A stretch of DNA of 64,000 nucleotides from Pirellulaceae bacterium (GTDB lineage Bacteria; Planctomycetota; Planctomycetia; Pirellulales; Pirellulaceae). The DNA lies in assembly GCA_028280445.1 (NCBI GenBank), contig JANQLU010000075.1, forward strand, positions 1-64,000. The letters run 5' to 3'. The notes beneath the pieces were generated by a model. It saw only the letters and a list, made by a program, of their open reading frames with translations, was not told where the DNA came from and ran no database searches. Position numbers and translations under genes: made by a program. This document shows positions 38,635-46,362 of this stretch, in pieces (position 1 is the first letter of the stretch; each line of letters starts with the position of its first letter).

Positions 38635-38653
38635 TTGTCAACCAGGTTTACAA
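38635..38653. promoter_or_regulatory. Candidate MarR operator in the divergent promoter
   Basis: TTGTCAACCAGGTTTACAA matches the palindrome at 38067-38085 at 16 of 19 positions. It lies 53 bp from the MarR start and 73 bp from the beta-lactamase-like start, the place for control of both. Confidence 0.65.
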
Positions 38654-38726
38654 TTAACAAAAAGACATTGCGAAGTCAAAGCGGAAATCGTTCCAACCTG
38701 AAAAACTGACAAACCATAGGTATCCA

Positions 38727-40256
38727 ATGTTCCACAGCAAACATCTTCAAAAAATTTTCCCATGTGTCGTTGCCAGCATCGTAGCCATCAATATTGTGTT
38801 CACCGCGCCCGCAGTCGGGCAACGCGACGCGGGACTAAAATTGTTACCTGACAACGACAACGCAAAACGATTCAAGCAGTTCGTCGATGTGGTACGACAA
38901 AATAACGAAGGCAAATGGATGGAATTCGTGGAAAAGCGAATGTCTGCAAAACTGCGTCAGCGACTTCGTAAAAAAGACTGGCTCGATCAGTGGAAGCAGA
39001 TGAAAACCTTGTGGGATCAAATGAATTTTCAGTACGTTGGAACTTGCAACGCCAAACGAGTTTCGCTCATCGGAAAACGAAAAAATGATCCTTACGAATT
39101 TTGGCTTGAATACCTGGTTGAATTTGATTCCGACTCCCCGGAAACCATCAAAGATTTTGATGTGACGATGACGGGACCTCCGCGCAAGTTGCTCGACAGC
39201 AAGCTAACACGTCAACAAACATCGAAAGAATTCCAACGATTTCTGAATCGATTGGAAAAAAAAGGACTGCTGTCGGGAACTGTATTGTGGGGACAACACG
39301 GCAAAATTCTGCATCAACGCGCAGCTGGAAAAGCATCGTTACGCTATGACGTTCCCAATACTTTGGACACCGCATTTTGTATGGGTTCCATAACCAAGTT
39401 GTTTACCGCAGCAGCCATCATGCAATTGGTTGAGAAAGGACGTTTAAAACTCGATGATCCGATCGGCAAATATCTGGGAGAACAGTGGATCAGCAAGGAG
39501 GTTGGCAAACAGGTTCAAGTTCAGCATCTGCTGACGCATAGTGGCGGCGTTGGAGATTTCTTTCGGCATCCAGAATACGCAAACTCAAATCGGGCAATGT
39601 TTACGAACGTGAATGCGTTTGCAAAATTCATTGACGTCAAAGCGGTTTCGTTCCAACCAGGTAAGAAGCATGTTTACAGCAATAGCGGATTTATTTTGCT
39701 GGGCAAGATCATCGAAGAGGTTACTGGCAAGGATTATCACGAATACATGCGGGCCAACATCTATGACCCGGCGGAAATGAAAAACACCGGTTGCTTTTTT
39801 ACCAATGACCCGACTAAAAAAATTGCCCAGGGATACTATCTGGACCGCACCAGCAGAAAATGGGTAAACAATTTTTTGTCTCAACGCGTTCGCGGATGTC
39901 CTGCAGGAAGTAGTTATTCGACAGTTGGCGACATGTTTCGATTTTCACAACATTTGATGGGTGGAAAAATTGTCAAAGACAAAACATTGCGCCAGATGAT
40001 CTCGCCAAAACCAAAACTTGGCTCACCCCGATACGGCTTTGGTGTTCAACAATTTCGGCAAACACTTTTGGTCAACGCCATTGGGCACATGGGCGGTGGT
40101 CCCGGAGTCGCTGCCTGTTTTGCCATTTACCCCGAAACTGGCCATGTCTTAGTTGTACTCACCAACCAACATCGCCAATCCATTTTTGCCATTCGCCAGA
40201 AAGTCAGCGAATTGATCGCGAGAGAAATTCGAGACGAATCAGAACGTGCGAAATAA
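38727..40256 (+). CDS. Class C beta-lactamase-like serine hydrolase
   Basis: A 509-residue secreted protein. The signal peptide is about 1-31. A 130-residue N-terminal domain of unknown type (about 40-155, FKQFVDVVRQNNEGKWMEFV) precedes the hydrolase. The serine-active core shows GSITKLF (SxxK, near residue 220), HVYSNSGFILLG (YxN, near 317) and GHMGGGPG (the HxG equivalent of KTG, near 453). Such enzymes include penicillin-binding-protein-like DD-peptidases and esterases as well as true beta-lactamases. It is divergent from MarR and likely repressed by it. The substrate cannot be told; an esterase is as likely as a lactamase. Confidence 0.92.
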   Translation: MFHSKHLQKIFPCVVASIVAINIVFTAPAVGQRDAGLKLLPDNDNAKRFKQFVDVVRQNNEGKWMEFVEKRMSAKLRQRLRKKDWLDQWKQMKTLWDQMNFQYVGTCNAKRVSLIGKRKNDPYEFWLEYLVEFDSDSPETIKDFDVTMTGPPRKLLDSKLTRQQTSKEFQRFLNRLEKKGLLSGTVLWGQHGKILHQRAAGKASLRYDVPNTLDTAFCMGSITKLFTAAAIMQLVEKGRLKLDDPIGKYLGEQWISKEVGKQVQVQHLLTHSGGVGDFFRHPEYANSNRAMFTNVNAFAKFIDVKAVSFQPGKKHVYSNSGFILLGKIIEEVTGKDYHEYMRANIYDPAEMKNTGCFFTNDPTKKIAQGYYLDRTSRKWVNNFLSQRVRGCPAGSSYSTVGDMFRFSQHLMGGKIVKDKTLRQMISPKPKLGSPRYGFGVQQFRQTLLVNAIGHMGGGPGVAACFAIYPETGHVLVVLTNQHRQSIFAIRQKVSELIAREIRDESERAK

Positions 40257-40457
40257 TGTTTTGTGTTCATACTTGGAAAAATTGCGAGTTTGATTTGACT
40301 GGGTGACTCGCTGAGCTCACGAAGTATTTGAAAAGCAGGTGTGCCAGATTTTGTTACCTGCCTTAATTCGGTCAACGAAAATGGTAAGCCCCACCCCCGT
40401 TTGTTATCTGGTCTTCTCACGTGCGAGGGATCATTGTTATGCGGTATCTGTCCGATG

Positions 40458-41810
40458 TCATTTCATTGGATTTCTGCGACAGAATATGAGAATTGAGCAA
40501 ATGCAAAGCAAAACTCCGGAACCCGGTTCTGGAATACTGGAGCTTACATAGACACGTGCGAAACTGCCTCCCGACGCTCCGACAATGAAATCAGGCAAAC
40601 CATCTCCGTTTACATCGCCCGCAGCGCTTACCGAAATCCCGTGCAAATTGTTTACACCATCGCCATTGAATGTAAACAGCTTGCTTCCGTCCATGCCAGA
40701 AAAAATCGTTGCACTCCCACTGTTGTTTGAGGTGTTATCGTCTCGATAAGCTCCGACAAGAAAATCGTCAAAGCCATCTCCATTGACGTCTCCAAGTCCA
40801 CTTACCGCTGCACCAAAGTAGTCGAACGCGCTGTCGCCATGAACCGTCAACAATATCGAACCATCAATGCCCGAAAATACTGTGGCACTGCCGCTATCTG
40901 TACCGTTATTGTCGTCGAGAAAAGCTCCGACAATAACGTCGTCGAATCCATCGTTATTGACGTCTCCTGCTCCATTGACAACGCCAAATTGATCACCAGC
41001 GCTGTCTCCATTCAAGTCGTATAATAGCCCGCCATCTGCTCCTGAGAAAACTTTGGCGTTACCACTGTTTTCGCCATTGTTGTCGGCCGTAACTCCACCC
41101 ACGATGATATCAAGATGACCATCGTTGTTTACGTCGCCAGCGCTACCAAGTCTAACCCCAAACTGACTAGTGATGTCCCCGTCAAAGCTATACATTACGG
41201 AGCCATCGATCCCTGAGAAAATCGTGGAACTACCGCTGTTTGTGCCGTTGTTGTCATCTCCGAATGCCCCAACCATGAAATCAGCAAAGCCATCATTGTT
41301 GATGTCGCCTGCGCCGCTGACGATGCTGAAAAAATCTCCATCGCTGGCACCATTTCGCTCGTAAATGACGCTACCATCAAAGCCGGAAAATACTCGTGCG
41401 CTTCCATTGTTTGCACTGATGTCACCGCGATACGCTCCGACGATAACATCATCGAAACCGTCGTTGTTCACGTCACCTGCTCCACTTACCGATGTTCCAA
41501 ATCGGGAATGCGCTGAATCTCCAAAAAATGTAAACAATGTTGAGCCATCCACACCAGATATGACTGTCGCAGATCCGTTTCTGGTTTCGTTGCCATCGGC
41601 CAGACGAGCGCCAATGATCACATCATCAAACCCATCGTTATTGACGTCACCGGCTCCACTGACTGACCAGCCAAACTCGTCATTCGGGCCACCGGAGAAT
41701 GTATACGCCAATTCGTAGTTTACTTGTCCATTTGCTGGCATGATGGACATGACGGTTGTTATGGCGGCACAAAAAAGCAAGAAACAACTACGACATTTCG
41801 AAATGAACAT
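40458..41810 (-). CDS. FG-GAP repeat PEP-CTERM protein
   Basis: A 450-residue protein from ATG 41810; the upstream in-frame ATG lies before the signal peptide (MFISKCRSCFLLFCAAITTV). The mature part is made of about seven blades with the calcium-binding signature GDVNNDGFDDVIIGA and partner strands NGSATVFSGIDGS, the integrin-alpha/FG-GAP beta-propeller. The C-terminus is SIPEPGSGVLL plus a hydrophobic stretch and a basic end, the PEP-CTERM signal. It is probably a cell-surface or secreted, Ca-dependent adhesion or binding protein. Asp/Asn-rich codons are consistent with neighbours. Confidence 0.92.
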   Translation of the reverse strand: MFISKCRSCFLLFCAAITTVMSIMPANGQVNYELAYTFSGGPNDEFGWSVSGAGDVNNDGFDDVIIGARLADGNETRNGSATVISGVDGSTLFTFFGDSAHSRFGTSVSGAGDVNNDGFDDVIVGAYRGDISANNGSARVFSGFDGSVIYERNGASDGDFFSIVSGAGDINNDGFADFMVGAFGDDNNGTNSGSSTIFSGIDGSVMYSFDGDITSQFGVRLGSAGDVNNDGHLDIIVGGVTADNNGENSGNAKVFSGADGGLLYDLNGDSAGDQFGVVNGAGDVNNDGFDDVIVGAFLDDNNGTDSGSATVFSGIDGSILLTVHGDSAFDYFGAAVSGLGDVNGDGFDDFLVGAYRDDNTSNNSGSATIFSGMDGSKLFTFNGDGVNNLHGISVSAAGDVNGDGLPDFIVGASGGSFARVYVSSSIPEPGSGVLLCICSILIFCRRNPMK

Positions 41811-42024
41811 TGAGAAGTCTCTTTTTTGCGTGGAAGCTGCAACAGGCGTTGCAATTATTCTAACTTGCGACTTGTTCTTTCGAAAGAATGCAACCCCAGC
41901 AGTCCCGATTAATGCCACTTATTTTTGATCAGAGGGATCGCAAGCAAACAACTTACACAGAGTTTTGCGTGGTTCTTGTTCTCTGAGTCGACTGTGATTA
42001 ATACCGTTCCCCGCGATTCCAGAA

Positions 42025-42046
42025 TCTAGTTTTTTTGAATACTAGA
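42025..42046. promoter_or_regulatory. Small inverted repeat TCTAGT-N10-ACTAGA
   Basis: Perfect 6-bp arms lie about 90 bp before the lipoprotein gene at 42133 and between divergent genes. It could be a regulator site; there is no second copy to support this. Confidence 0.3.
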
Positions 42047-42132
42047 GACGTGTTTTATCTATTTGAAAAATATGTCGACATTCCATAGTTTTAAACACGT
42101 ATGGCTTGAATGTTGTAACGGAACGAGGAACT

Positions 42133-42714
42133 ATGATGGCCCAATCGTCTGAATCCCCAAAACTCATCACCGCGTTTGCTTGCGTATTTCCAATCTTGGC
42201 TCTTGCCATCGGTTGCTCGGGCAAGGCCACGTATGACTCAGAGCCAACGACCATGGTTTCTCCCAGCGGCACGTTCGAAGTCACGTTCCCCGACAAGATG
42301 AGATCGAACAAATCAAGAGGCCGCACTACCTATTTCTGTGGTGATCCTGATCCATCGCGGATTGGAACGGGAATTCGTTTTCGTGCGTGGGAGTATGTCG
42401 GGTTGAACGACACCATGAAGAAAATGATCGAAAACCAGGGATTGAATGCGTTGATGGAACAATCCGTGACCACTGGATACTCGCACAAGAAACCGATCAA
42501 GACGCGTCATTTTGAATTCGAGGGCCACCCGGCCTTTGAGCTGGTCGCGGGTCCCCGAGATGGCAGCCGGAACGAGGAATATTTTCGTGAATTGAATATT
42601 TACGTAGATTCAAAAAAGACATTTGTATTCGTGAAGGTCGAAGCAAAAGACTTGGAGTCGCTGGACCTGCCGATCGCAAAAGACTTCTTCGATTCACTCA
42701 AGATCAGTCCGTAA
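42133..42714 (+). CDS. Putative lipoprotein of unknown function
   Basis: A 193-residue protein. ATG 42133 follows the ribosome site GAGGA with 4 bases between. The N-terminal hydrophobic stretch ends in LAIGC, a lipobox with the cysteine near residue 28, so it is probably lipid-anchored. The mature domain has alternating strands (FEVTFPDKMRSNKSRGRTTY, GTGIRFRAWEYVGLNDTMKK, FEFEGHPAFELVAGPRDG, LNIYVDSKKTFVFVKVEAKD) and ends AKDFFDSLKISP, a pattern common to DUF1795-like proteins in planctomycetes. Role unknown. Confidence 0.75.
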   Translation: MMAQSSESPKLITAFACVFPILALAIGCSGKATYDSEPTTMVSPSGTFEVTFPDKMRSNKSRGRTTYFCGDPDPSRIGTGIRFRAWEYVGLNDTMKKMIENQGLNALMEQSVTTGYSHKKPIKTRHFEFEGHPAFELVAGPRDGSRNEEYFRELNIYVDSKKTFVFVKVEAKDLESLDLPIAKDFFDSLKISP

Positions 42715-42722
42715 CCAGATTT

Positions 42723-42827
42723 TTGAAAGAACTGGCCGCGGTGCGAGTTCGTTATGGCTATCGCCGCCTTCACATCTTGCTACGCCGTGAAGGTTGGCAG
42801 ATCAATGCGAAAACGCCGAGTTTCTGA
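42723..42827 (+). pseudogene. IS3-family transposase (orfB) fragment
   Basis: Thirty codons read LKELAAVRVRYGYRRLHILL then RREGWQINAK, the well-known N-terminal part of IS3-type OrfB. The frame continues only four residues to TGA at 42825-42827. No rve catalytic residues, no orfA and no terminal inverted repeats are seen. It is a small remnant just 3' of the lipoprotein gene and marks past IS activity. Confidence 0.75.
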
Positions 42828-42887
42828 AACTACCTCGAAGTTTCACGCCGAGGTAGGTTGGCAGAAGACGGTTCGGCGCCACCGGTA

Positions 42888-43253
42888 TTAGAGATACGAA
42901 TCGGGGACATCAATCCCTTGCAGTCGAAAGAACGATAGCTGGTCAAAGTACCCACGCTGATGGACGATTTTGCCATCTGCAATTTGGAAGATACCGCACC
43001 CTCGAAGCCCTGTTGGGTCTATCCATTCAAGCACGGCCCCATTGGCTGTTTCGAGAAGACATTCTTCAATGCATGTCATCTTTGCACGCCCGAACTCGAC
43101 TTCAAACAACCTTCGAATTGCGTCCTTGCCCACCAAAGGGTCGGTAACGACTTGATGGTTGGTAGCGTTCTCTGCGTACATTTCCATGATTCCATCAACG
43201 TCTGCTCGGTTAAATCGCGCTATCCATTCTCGGATAAGTTCTATGTTTGTCAT
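42888..43253 (-). CDS. SnoaL-like (NTF2-fold) protein
   Basis: A 121-residue protein from ATG 43253 (MTNIELIREWIARFNRADVD); the frame extends 33 residues further without a signal or good start. NTF2-type features: IMEMYAENATNHQVVTDPLV, GKDAIRRLFEVEFGR and the final strand GIFQIADGKIVHQRGYFDQL. As with other SnoaL proteins, ligand or reaction is unknown. It is divergent from the WD40 gene. Confidence 0.82.
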   Translation of the reverse strand: MTNIELIREWIARFNRADVDGIMEMYAENATNHQVVTDPLVGKDAIRRLFEVEFGRAKMTCIEECLLETANGAVLEWIDPTGLRGCGIFQIADGKIVHQRGYFDQLSFFRLQGIDVPDSYL

Positions 43254-43434
43254 GTCAGTTTGCTGCCGGTAGTTGTTATGTACAAAAACTGTATTGCCAA
43301 TTAGTTGCAAATCTGTTGTTTCTTGCAAGGTAAAATGTCTTTTTTGCGACATTTGTGACTGGATTGCGACAATTGGGAATTTGTGGCTGTTGAAACTGTC
43401 TAATGTTCAATAACCAAACGGGAGACATTTCAAC

Positions 43435-44406
43435 ATGAACCGCATTTTGTTTCCATTCGCTTTTCTCGTTTTGCTTGCTAGTGGTGTCAGTTCTCATGCT
43501 CAACAGCAACAAACGCGAAAACTGAAGTTTGAAAAAGTCAAACCAGAAAAACAGATCAAGTTTCGAACTTACTTCAGTCATATCGTTGTGGCGCCGGACG
43601 GACGTTGGGTCGCAGCTGGCGGACACGGAATACTAAAAATCTGGGATGTCAAATCCGGCAAAATGATCGCGAGGATGGGCGATAAAACGCCCAATTTCAT
43701 GGGCAGTCATGGTCACTTGTTAGCTTCACCCGATGGGCGCTTTTTGGTCGACGCGGGGATCCTCGATAATTCCACCGAGTCGGTCTGTTTGTACGACACG
43801 CAATCCTGGAAACTGGTCCGGCGGATTTCGCTCAAACACGTCAAAAAGAAACGCGGTTACTGCGCTCTGGGGAGTGCAGCCTTTAGCAACGACGGACGAT
43901 TGGCGCTTTACACTCACGCGAAAGTGATCGAAATCTACGATCCGTTGAAAGGAAAGTTGTTGAAGACGATTGACGTTAAAAAACATTCCTTGAAAGCGCG
44001 ATTAGGTCGGATCGGCTTTGTCCAAGAAGGTAAGAAAATTGCCTGCATTCTTGGGAAGAGTAGGTTTGGAGTTCCACCTTTGGAGTTCGACTTGATCGAT
44101 ATTGAATCGGGGAAGCGCGAAAAATGGAATAAACTTCCGATCATCTACAAATCGGAAAAATGTTCTTTTGGACGCAATTGTTTCGTTTCCGTCGATTCAC
44201 GCGGCGAAGGTTATTACCCTTTGCCAAAAGACACAGTTAAAGTTAAAGAGAGCATTAAGCCAATCCAGATTCCATTTTCAGGCAAACCCGACGGCATCTC
44301 CGTCTCATGGGACGGTAAATTCATCGCCGCGATCGATGGTTCGACCAAACATGGAAAAGGCGGAAGGATTCAGATTTGGAAAGCCACCATGACTCGGGCA
44401 CAATAG
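43435..44406 (+). CDS. Secreted WD40-like propeller protein
   Basis: A 323-residue protein. ATG 43435 has GGGAGA upstream. The signal peptide is MNRILFPFAFLVLLASGVSS. The mature part holds WD40-like blades: IVVAPDGRWVAAGGHGILKI then WDVKSGKMIARM; LLASPDGRFLVDAGIL and ESVCLYDTQSWKLVRRISL; AFSNDGRLALYTHAKVIEIY; ISVSWDGKFIAAIDGSTKHG. Four to six blades are seen, fewer than the seven typical of WD40. It probably serves as an extracytoplasmic binding scaffold. Confidence 0.88.
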   Translation: MNRILFPFAFLVLLASGVSSHAQQQQTRKLKFEKVKPEKQIKFRTYFSHIVVAPDGRWVAAGGHGILKIWDVKSGKMIARMGDKTPNFMGSHGHLLASPDGRFLVDAGILDNSTESVCLYDTQSWKLVRRISLKHVKKKRGYCALGSAAFSNDGRLALYTHAKVIEIYDPLKGKLLKTIDVKKHSLKARLGRIGFVQEGKKIACILGKSRFGVPPLEFDLIDIESGKREKWNKLPIIYKSEKCSFGRNCFVSVDSRGEGYYPLPKDTVKVKESIKPIQIPFSGKPDGISVSWDGKFIAAIDGSTKHGKGGRIQIWKATMTRAQ

Positions 44407-44435
44407 GATTTCCTTTCTTCAGTAACCAGCGGCGA

Positions 44436-44627
44436 TCATGACGCGTCCCAAATCGTCTTCTGTAGAAAGGCAGACAGTTTGGCGGCATCCTCGCGCAGTC
44501 TCTTTTTGTCACGATAGCCGGCAACATATATTCGTTCGCCAGATCTCAAGACGACCAAATACTCTGCGCTTATGAGAAGGAAACTCGGATAGTGAGCAAC
44601 AAATAAAGTGCGATTGCAAACGTCCAA
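44436..44627 (-). CDS. Possible small protein or frame-shifted tail of the membrane protein upstream
   Basis: A 63-residue frame from TTG 44627. The end (EYLVVLRSGERIYVAGYRDK then KRLREDAAKLSAFL) reads as a real domain. It overlaps the 95-residue membrane protein by 58 bases in another frame; joining the two near 44572 would give one protein of about 140 residues. I cannot decide between a separate gene and a frameshifted one. Confidence 0.35.
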   Translation of the reverse strand: MDVCNRTLFVAHYPSFLLISAEYLVVLRSGERIYVAGYRDKKRLREDAAKLSAFLQKTIWDAS

Positions 44628-44857
44628 ATAAAAACTACGTCTCGGATGTCATATTCCTCTCTTTTACTGTTTCGCGTTCGCCAAAGGAATATCCTGTAGT
44701 TTAGCGGAACGAATATTATGATCGACAGGCAAAATCCACCGACGAACTTAATCCACAGAAGCGGGGGAAACGAATAAGAGACTATCGCAAAGGCAACAGA
44801 AGAAGAGATCAGAAGGACGAATCCGTTTAAAGTCGAAAAATGCCTAAACGGATTCAT
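44570..44857 (-). CDS. Small two- to three-pass membrane protein
   Basis: A 95-residue protein from ATG 44857. Helices at about 10-30 (LNGFVLLISSSVAFAIVSYS), 33-55 (LLWIKFVGGFCLSIIIFVPL) and 73-92 (VVFIWTFAIALYLLLTIRVS). It stops at 44570 right after the last helix, while a following frame continues in a protein-like way (see 44436-44627). Its start codon lies inside a segment duplicated at 60470. Function unknown. Confidence 0.5.
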   Translation of the reverse strand: MNPFRHFSTLNGFVLLISSSVAFAIVSYSFPPLLWIKFVGGFCLSIIIFVPLNYRIFLWRTRNSKREEYDIRDVVFIWTFAIALYLLLTIRVSFS

Positions 44858-44997
44858 GTCACTACTCTACCTTTTCCAAGATATGTTACGAGTTCGTGTT
44901 TATCAAATTGAACTTGAGCTTATTTGCGTCGTCGACGGACAAAACCAGCAACAGCGCCCAAACCGACCAACACTAACATGCTGCTTGGTTCTGGAAT
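44850..44997. repeat. PEP-CTERM tail/3' flank module, copy 1
   Basis: This 148-bp stretch (GGATTCATGTC to CTTGGTTCTGGAAT) is nearly identical to 60470-60616. It contains the last codons of the PEP-CTERM gene at 44920 (from IPEPSSM to RRRRK), its stop and about 65 bp of downstream sequence. The two genes it ends share only this tail. Confidence 0.9.
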
Positions 44998-45789
44998 CGC
45001 ATTCACGGTGAAAGAGTAAGCTTCAAACTGGCTTGCAGTTGAAGTACCACTATCGACCGAGTTTCCGTTGATGTTGAAGTTGAAAGCGCCATTTCCAGCA
45101 CCCGCGTTGGCCGCACCGTCAAAAAATGTCGAGTTAAAACCACCTAAAACCACAATGTAGTCACCGGCAACGAGGGTTTCAGTCAGGCTACTCAAAGAGC
45201 CTGTTCCACCATCGTCGTCATTGGCGACCAAAGTTCCGTCTGATCGATACAAACCAATCTCCGTGTCATATGCTGAACCTTCAGAATCAAAGGTCAGCTC
45301 TCCTTCGAAAAACGAACCGAGGCTTGTGAAAGTCGCAGAACCGCTCCAGGTGAAGGACACGTTATTCCAGATCGAGTCAATAGATGAACCATTGTCATCA
45401 TCGAAGCTTTCAAACGATTCGATCGAAAACGTGTCTCCAGTGTTGACCCAGTACAGACCATTGAGTGTGGATGTCACGTTGATTGTGCCTGTAAATCCGC
45501 CAGTTGTAGTCGGATCGAAATCAACATCACCAAGTCCATTGGTGATGTTGAAGTCTGCTTCGCTGGCAAACGTGGCAGTATTGACCTCCGTCAAATCCCC
45601 GACGAAGTTAAAAGTGTTGAAGATTGCATTGGCACCACCATAAGTACCAGTAAAGGTCGTGTTAGCCGGCGAACCAATTGCCCCGGCAGAATTGATCGGA
45701 CCCGCTTCGTTGATCACGAACTGGCCGTTTACGGGGGCGACGAGGAGTGCCATGCACAAGCACGCCGCCGAGAGAACAAGTTTTTTCAC
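44920..45789 (-). CDS. PEP-CTERM protein with pre-peptidase-C-like beta-sandwich
   Basis: A 289-residue protein starting at GTG 45789. The start is set by the GAGGT ribosome site and by a truncated copy at 47940 that has ATG in the same place. The signal peptide is VKKLVLSAACLCMALLVAPV. The mature part has blocks DTEIGLYRSDGTLVANDDDG and LVAGDYIVVLGGFNSTFFDG, a PPC-type sandwich seen in secreted planctomycete proteins. The C-terminus AIPEPSSMLVLVGLGAVAGF plus VRRRRK is the PEP-CTERM signal. Both the 5' end and the 3' end belong to duplicated modules. Confidence 0.9.
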   Translation of the reverse strand: MKKLVLSAACLCMALLVAPVNGQFVINEAGPINSAGAIGSPANTTFTGTYGGANAIFNTFNFVGDLTEVNTATFASEADFNITNGLGDVDFDPTTTGGFTGTINVTSTLNGLYWVNTGDTFSIESFESFDDDNGSSIDSIWNNVSFTWSGSATFTSLGSFFEGELTFDSEGSAYDTEIGLYRSDGTLVANDDDGGTGSLSSLTETLVAGDYIVVLGGFNSTFFDGAANAGAGNGAFNFNINGNSVDSGTSTASQFEAYSFTVNAIPEPSSMLVLVGLGAVAGFVRRRRK

Positions 45790-45982
45790 AAGCTGTACCT
45801 CAATTGGAAACAAATAAGACAGGAAGAATTCATGTGAATTGTTTATTAAACTTCCTCAACAAAATGACTAGACGGTTTCACATTGTTGCTTTGTGCACGC
45901 GGTCCAATATGTAGAAACAACATTGAAAGGCAAATCTTCCACAGAATCTCAAAAAAAGAACATTTTTGATTGCACGGCGCTG
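45593..45982. repeat. PEP-CTERM 5' module (promoter plus signal peptide), copy A
   Basis: This 390-bp stretch covers the first about 66 codons of the gene at 44920, its ribosome site and about 190 bp of upstream sequence. It matches copy B (47744-48126) almost throughout and copy C (61182-61288) in its outer part. Confidence 0.92.
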
Positions 45983-45985
45983 CTC

Positions 45986-46144
45986 ATCTCTCAGGTCACA
46001 GAATCCATCCAGGATGAAGTGATTGCCTGGCAGAATCGGCCACTGGACGAAGTTTATCCGATTCTATTCAGGGATGGTTTGGTGGTTTCCACTCGCTGCG
46101 AAAGCAAGATCATTAAACATACGATCTATCTGGCACTGGCAATC
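45986..46144 (+). pseudogene. IS256-family (Mutator) transposase fragment
   Basis: The plus-strand translation contains SQVTESIQDEVIAWQNRPLD then EVYPILFRDGLVVSTRCESK and HTIYLALAI, a clear match to the conserved start of the IS256 catalytic domain (usually WQxRPLxxVYPIxxxDAxxVK). DAL has become DGL, so the first catalytic Asp is still present. It stops abruptly at about 46144, where a minus-strand DnaB fragment begins. It is upstream of the duplicated PEP-CTERM module. Confidence 0.8.
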
Positions 46145-46276
46145 AAACTCCCGGCCAAGTTGCTTTAGGGAGCGTGAAATCTCTGAGATCTCTTGCACGC
46201 GGTTGCCCGCAAAGCTTGCGTTACCGGTGCTCATGAGTTGCAAATAATCCACGATGAGCAAATCCAAAGCGTCCTC
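46142..46276 (-). pseudogene. DnaB-type replicative helicase fragment
   Basis: The minus-strand translation reads EDALDLLIVDYLQLMSTGNA then FAGNRVQEISEISRSLKQLG and REFD, the Walker B (LIVDYLQLM) and following helix of DnaB. About 45 residues remain and neither ATPase lobe is complete. One end meets the IS256 fragment within a few bases, marking a recombination joint. It is not functional. Confidence 0.8.
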
Positions 46277-46362
46277 AAATCTCAGCGATCTCAAAGGTGG
46301 CGCATGGTTTTTTGCATTTTAAGAAGGCGAAAATCTAGTCCGCCATTTTCAACTAACCAAAA

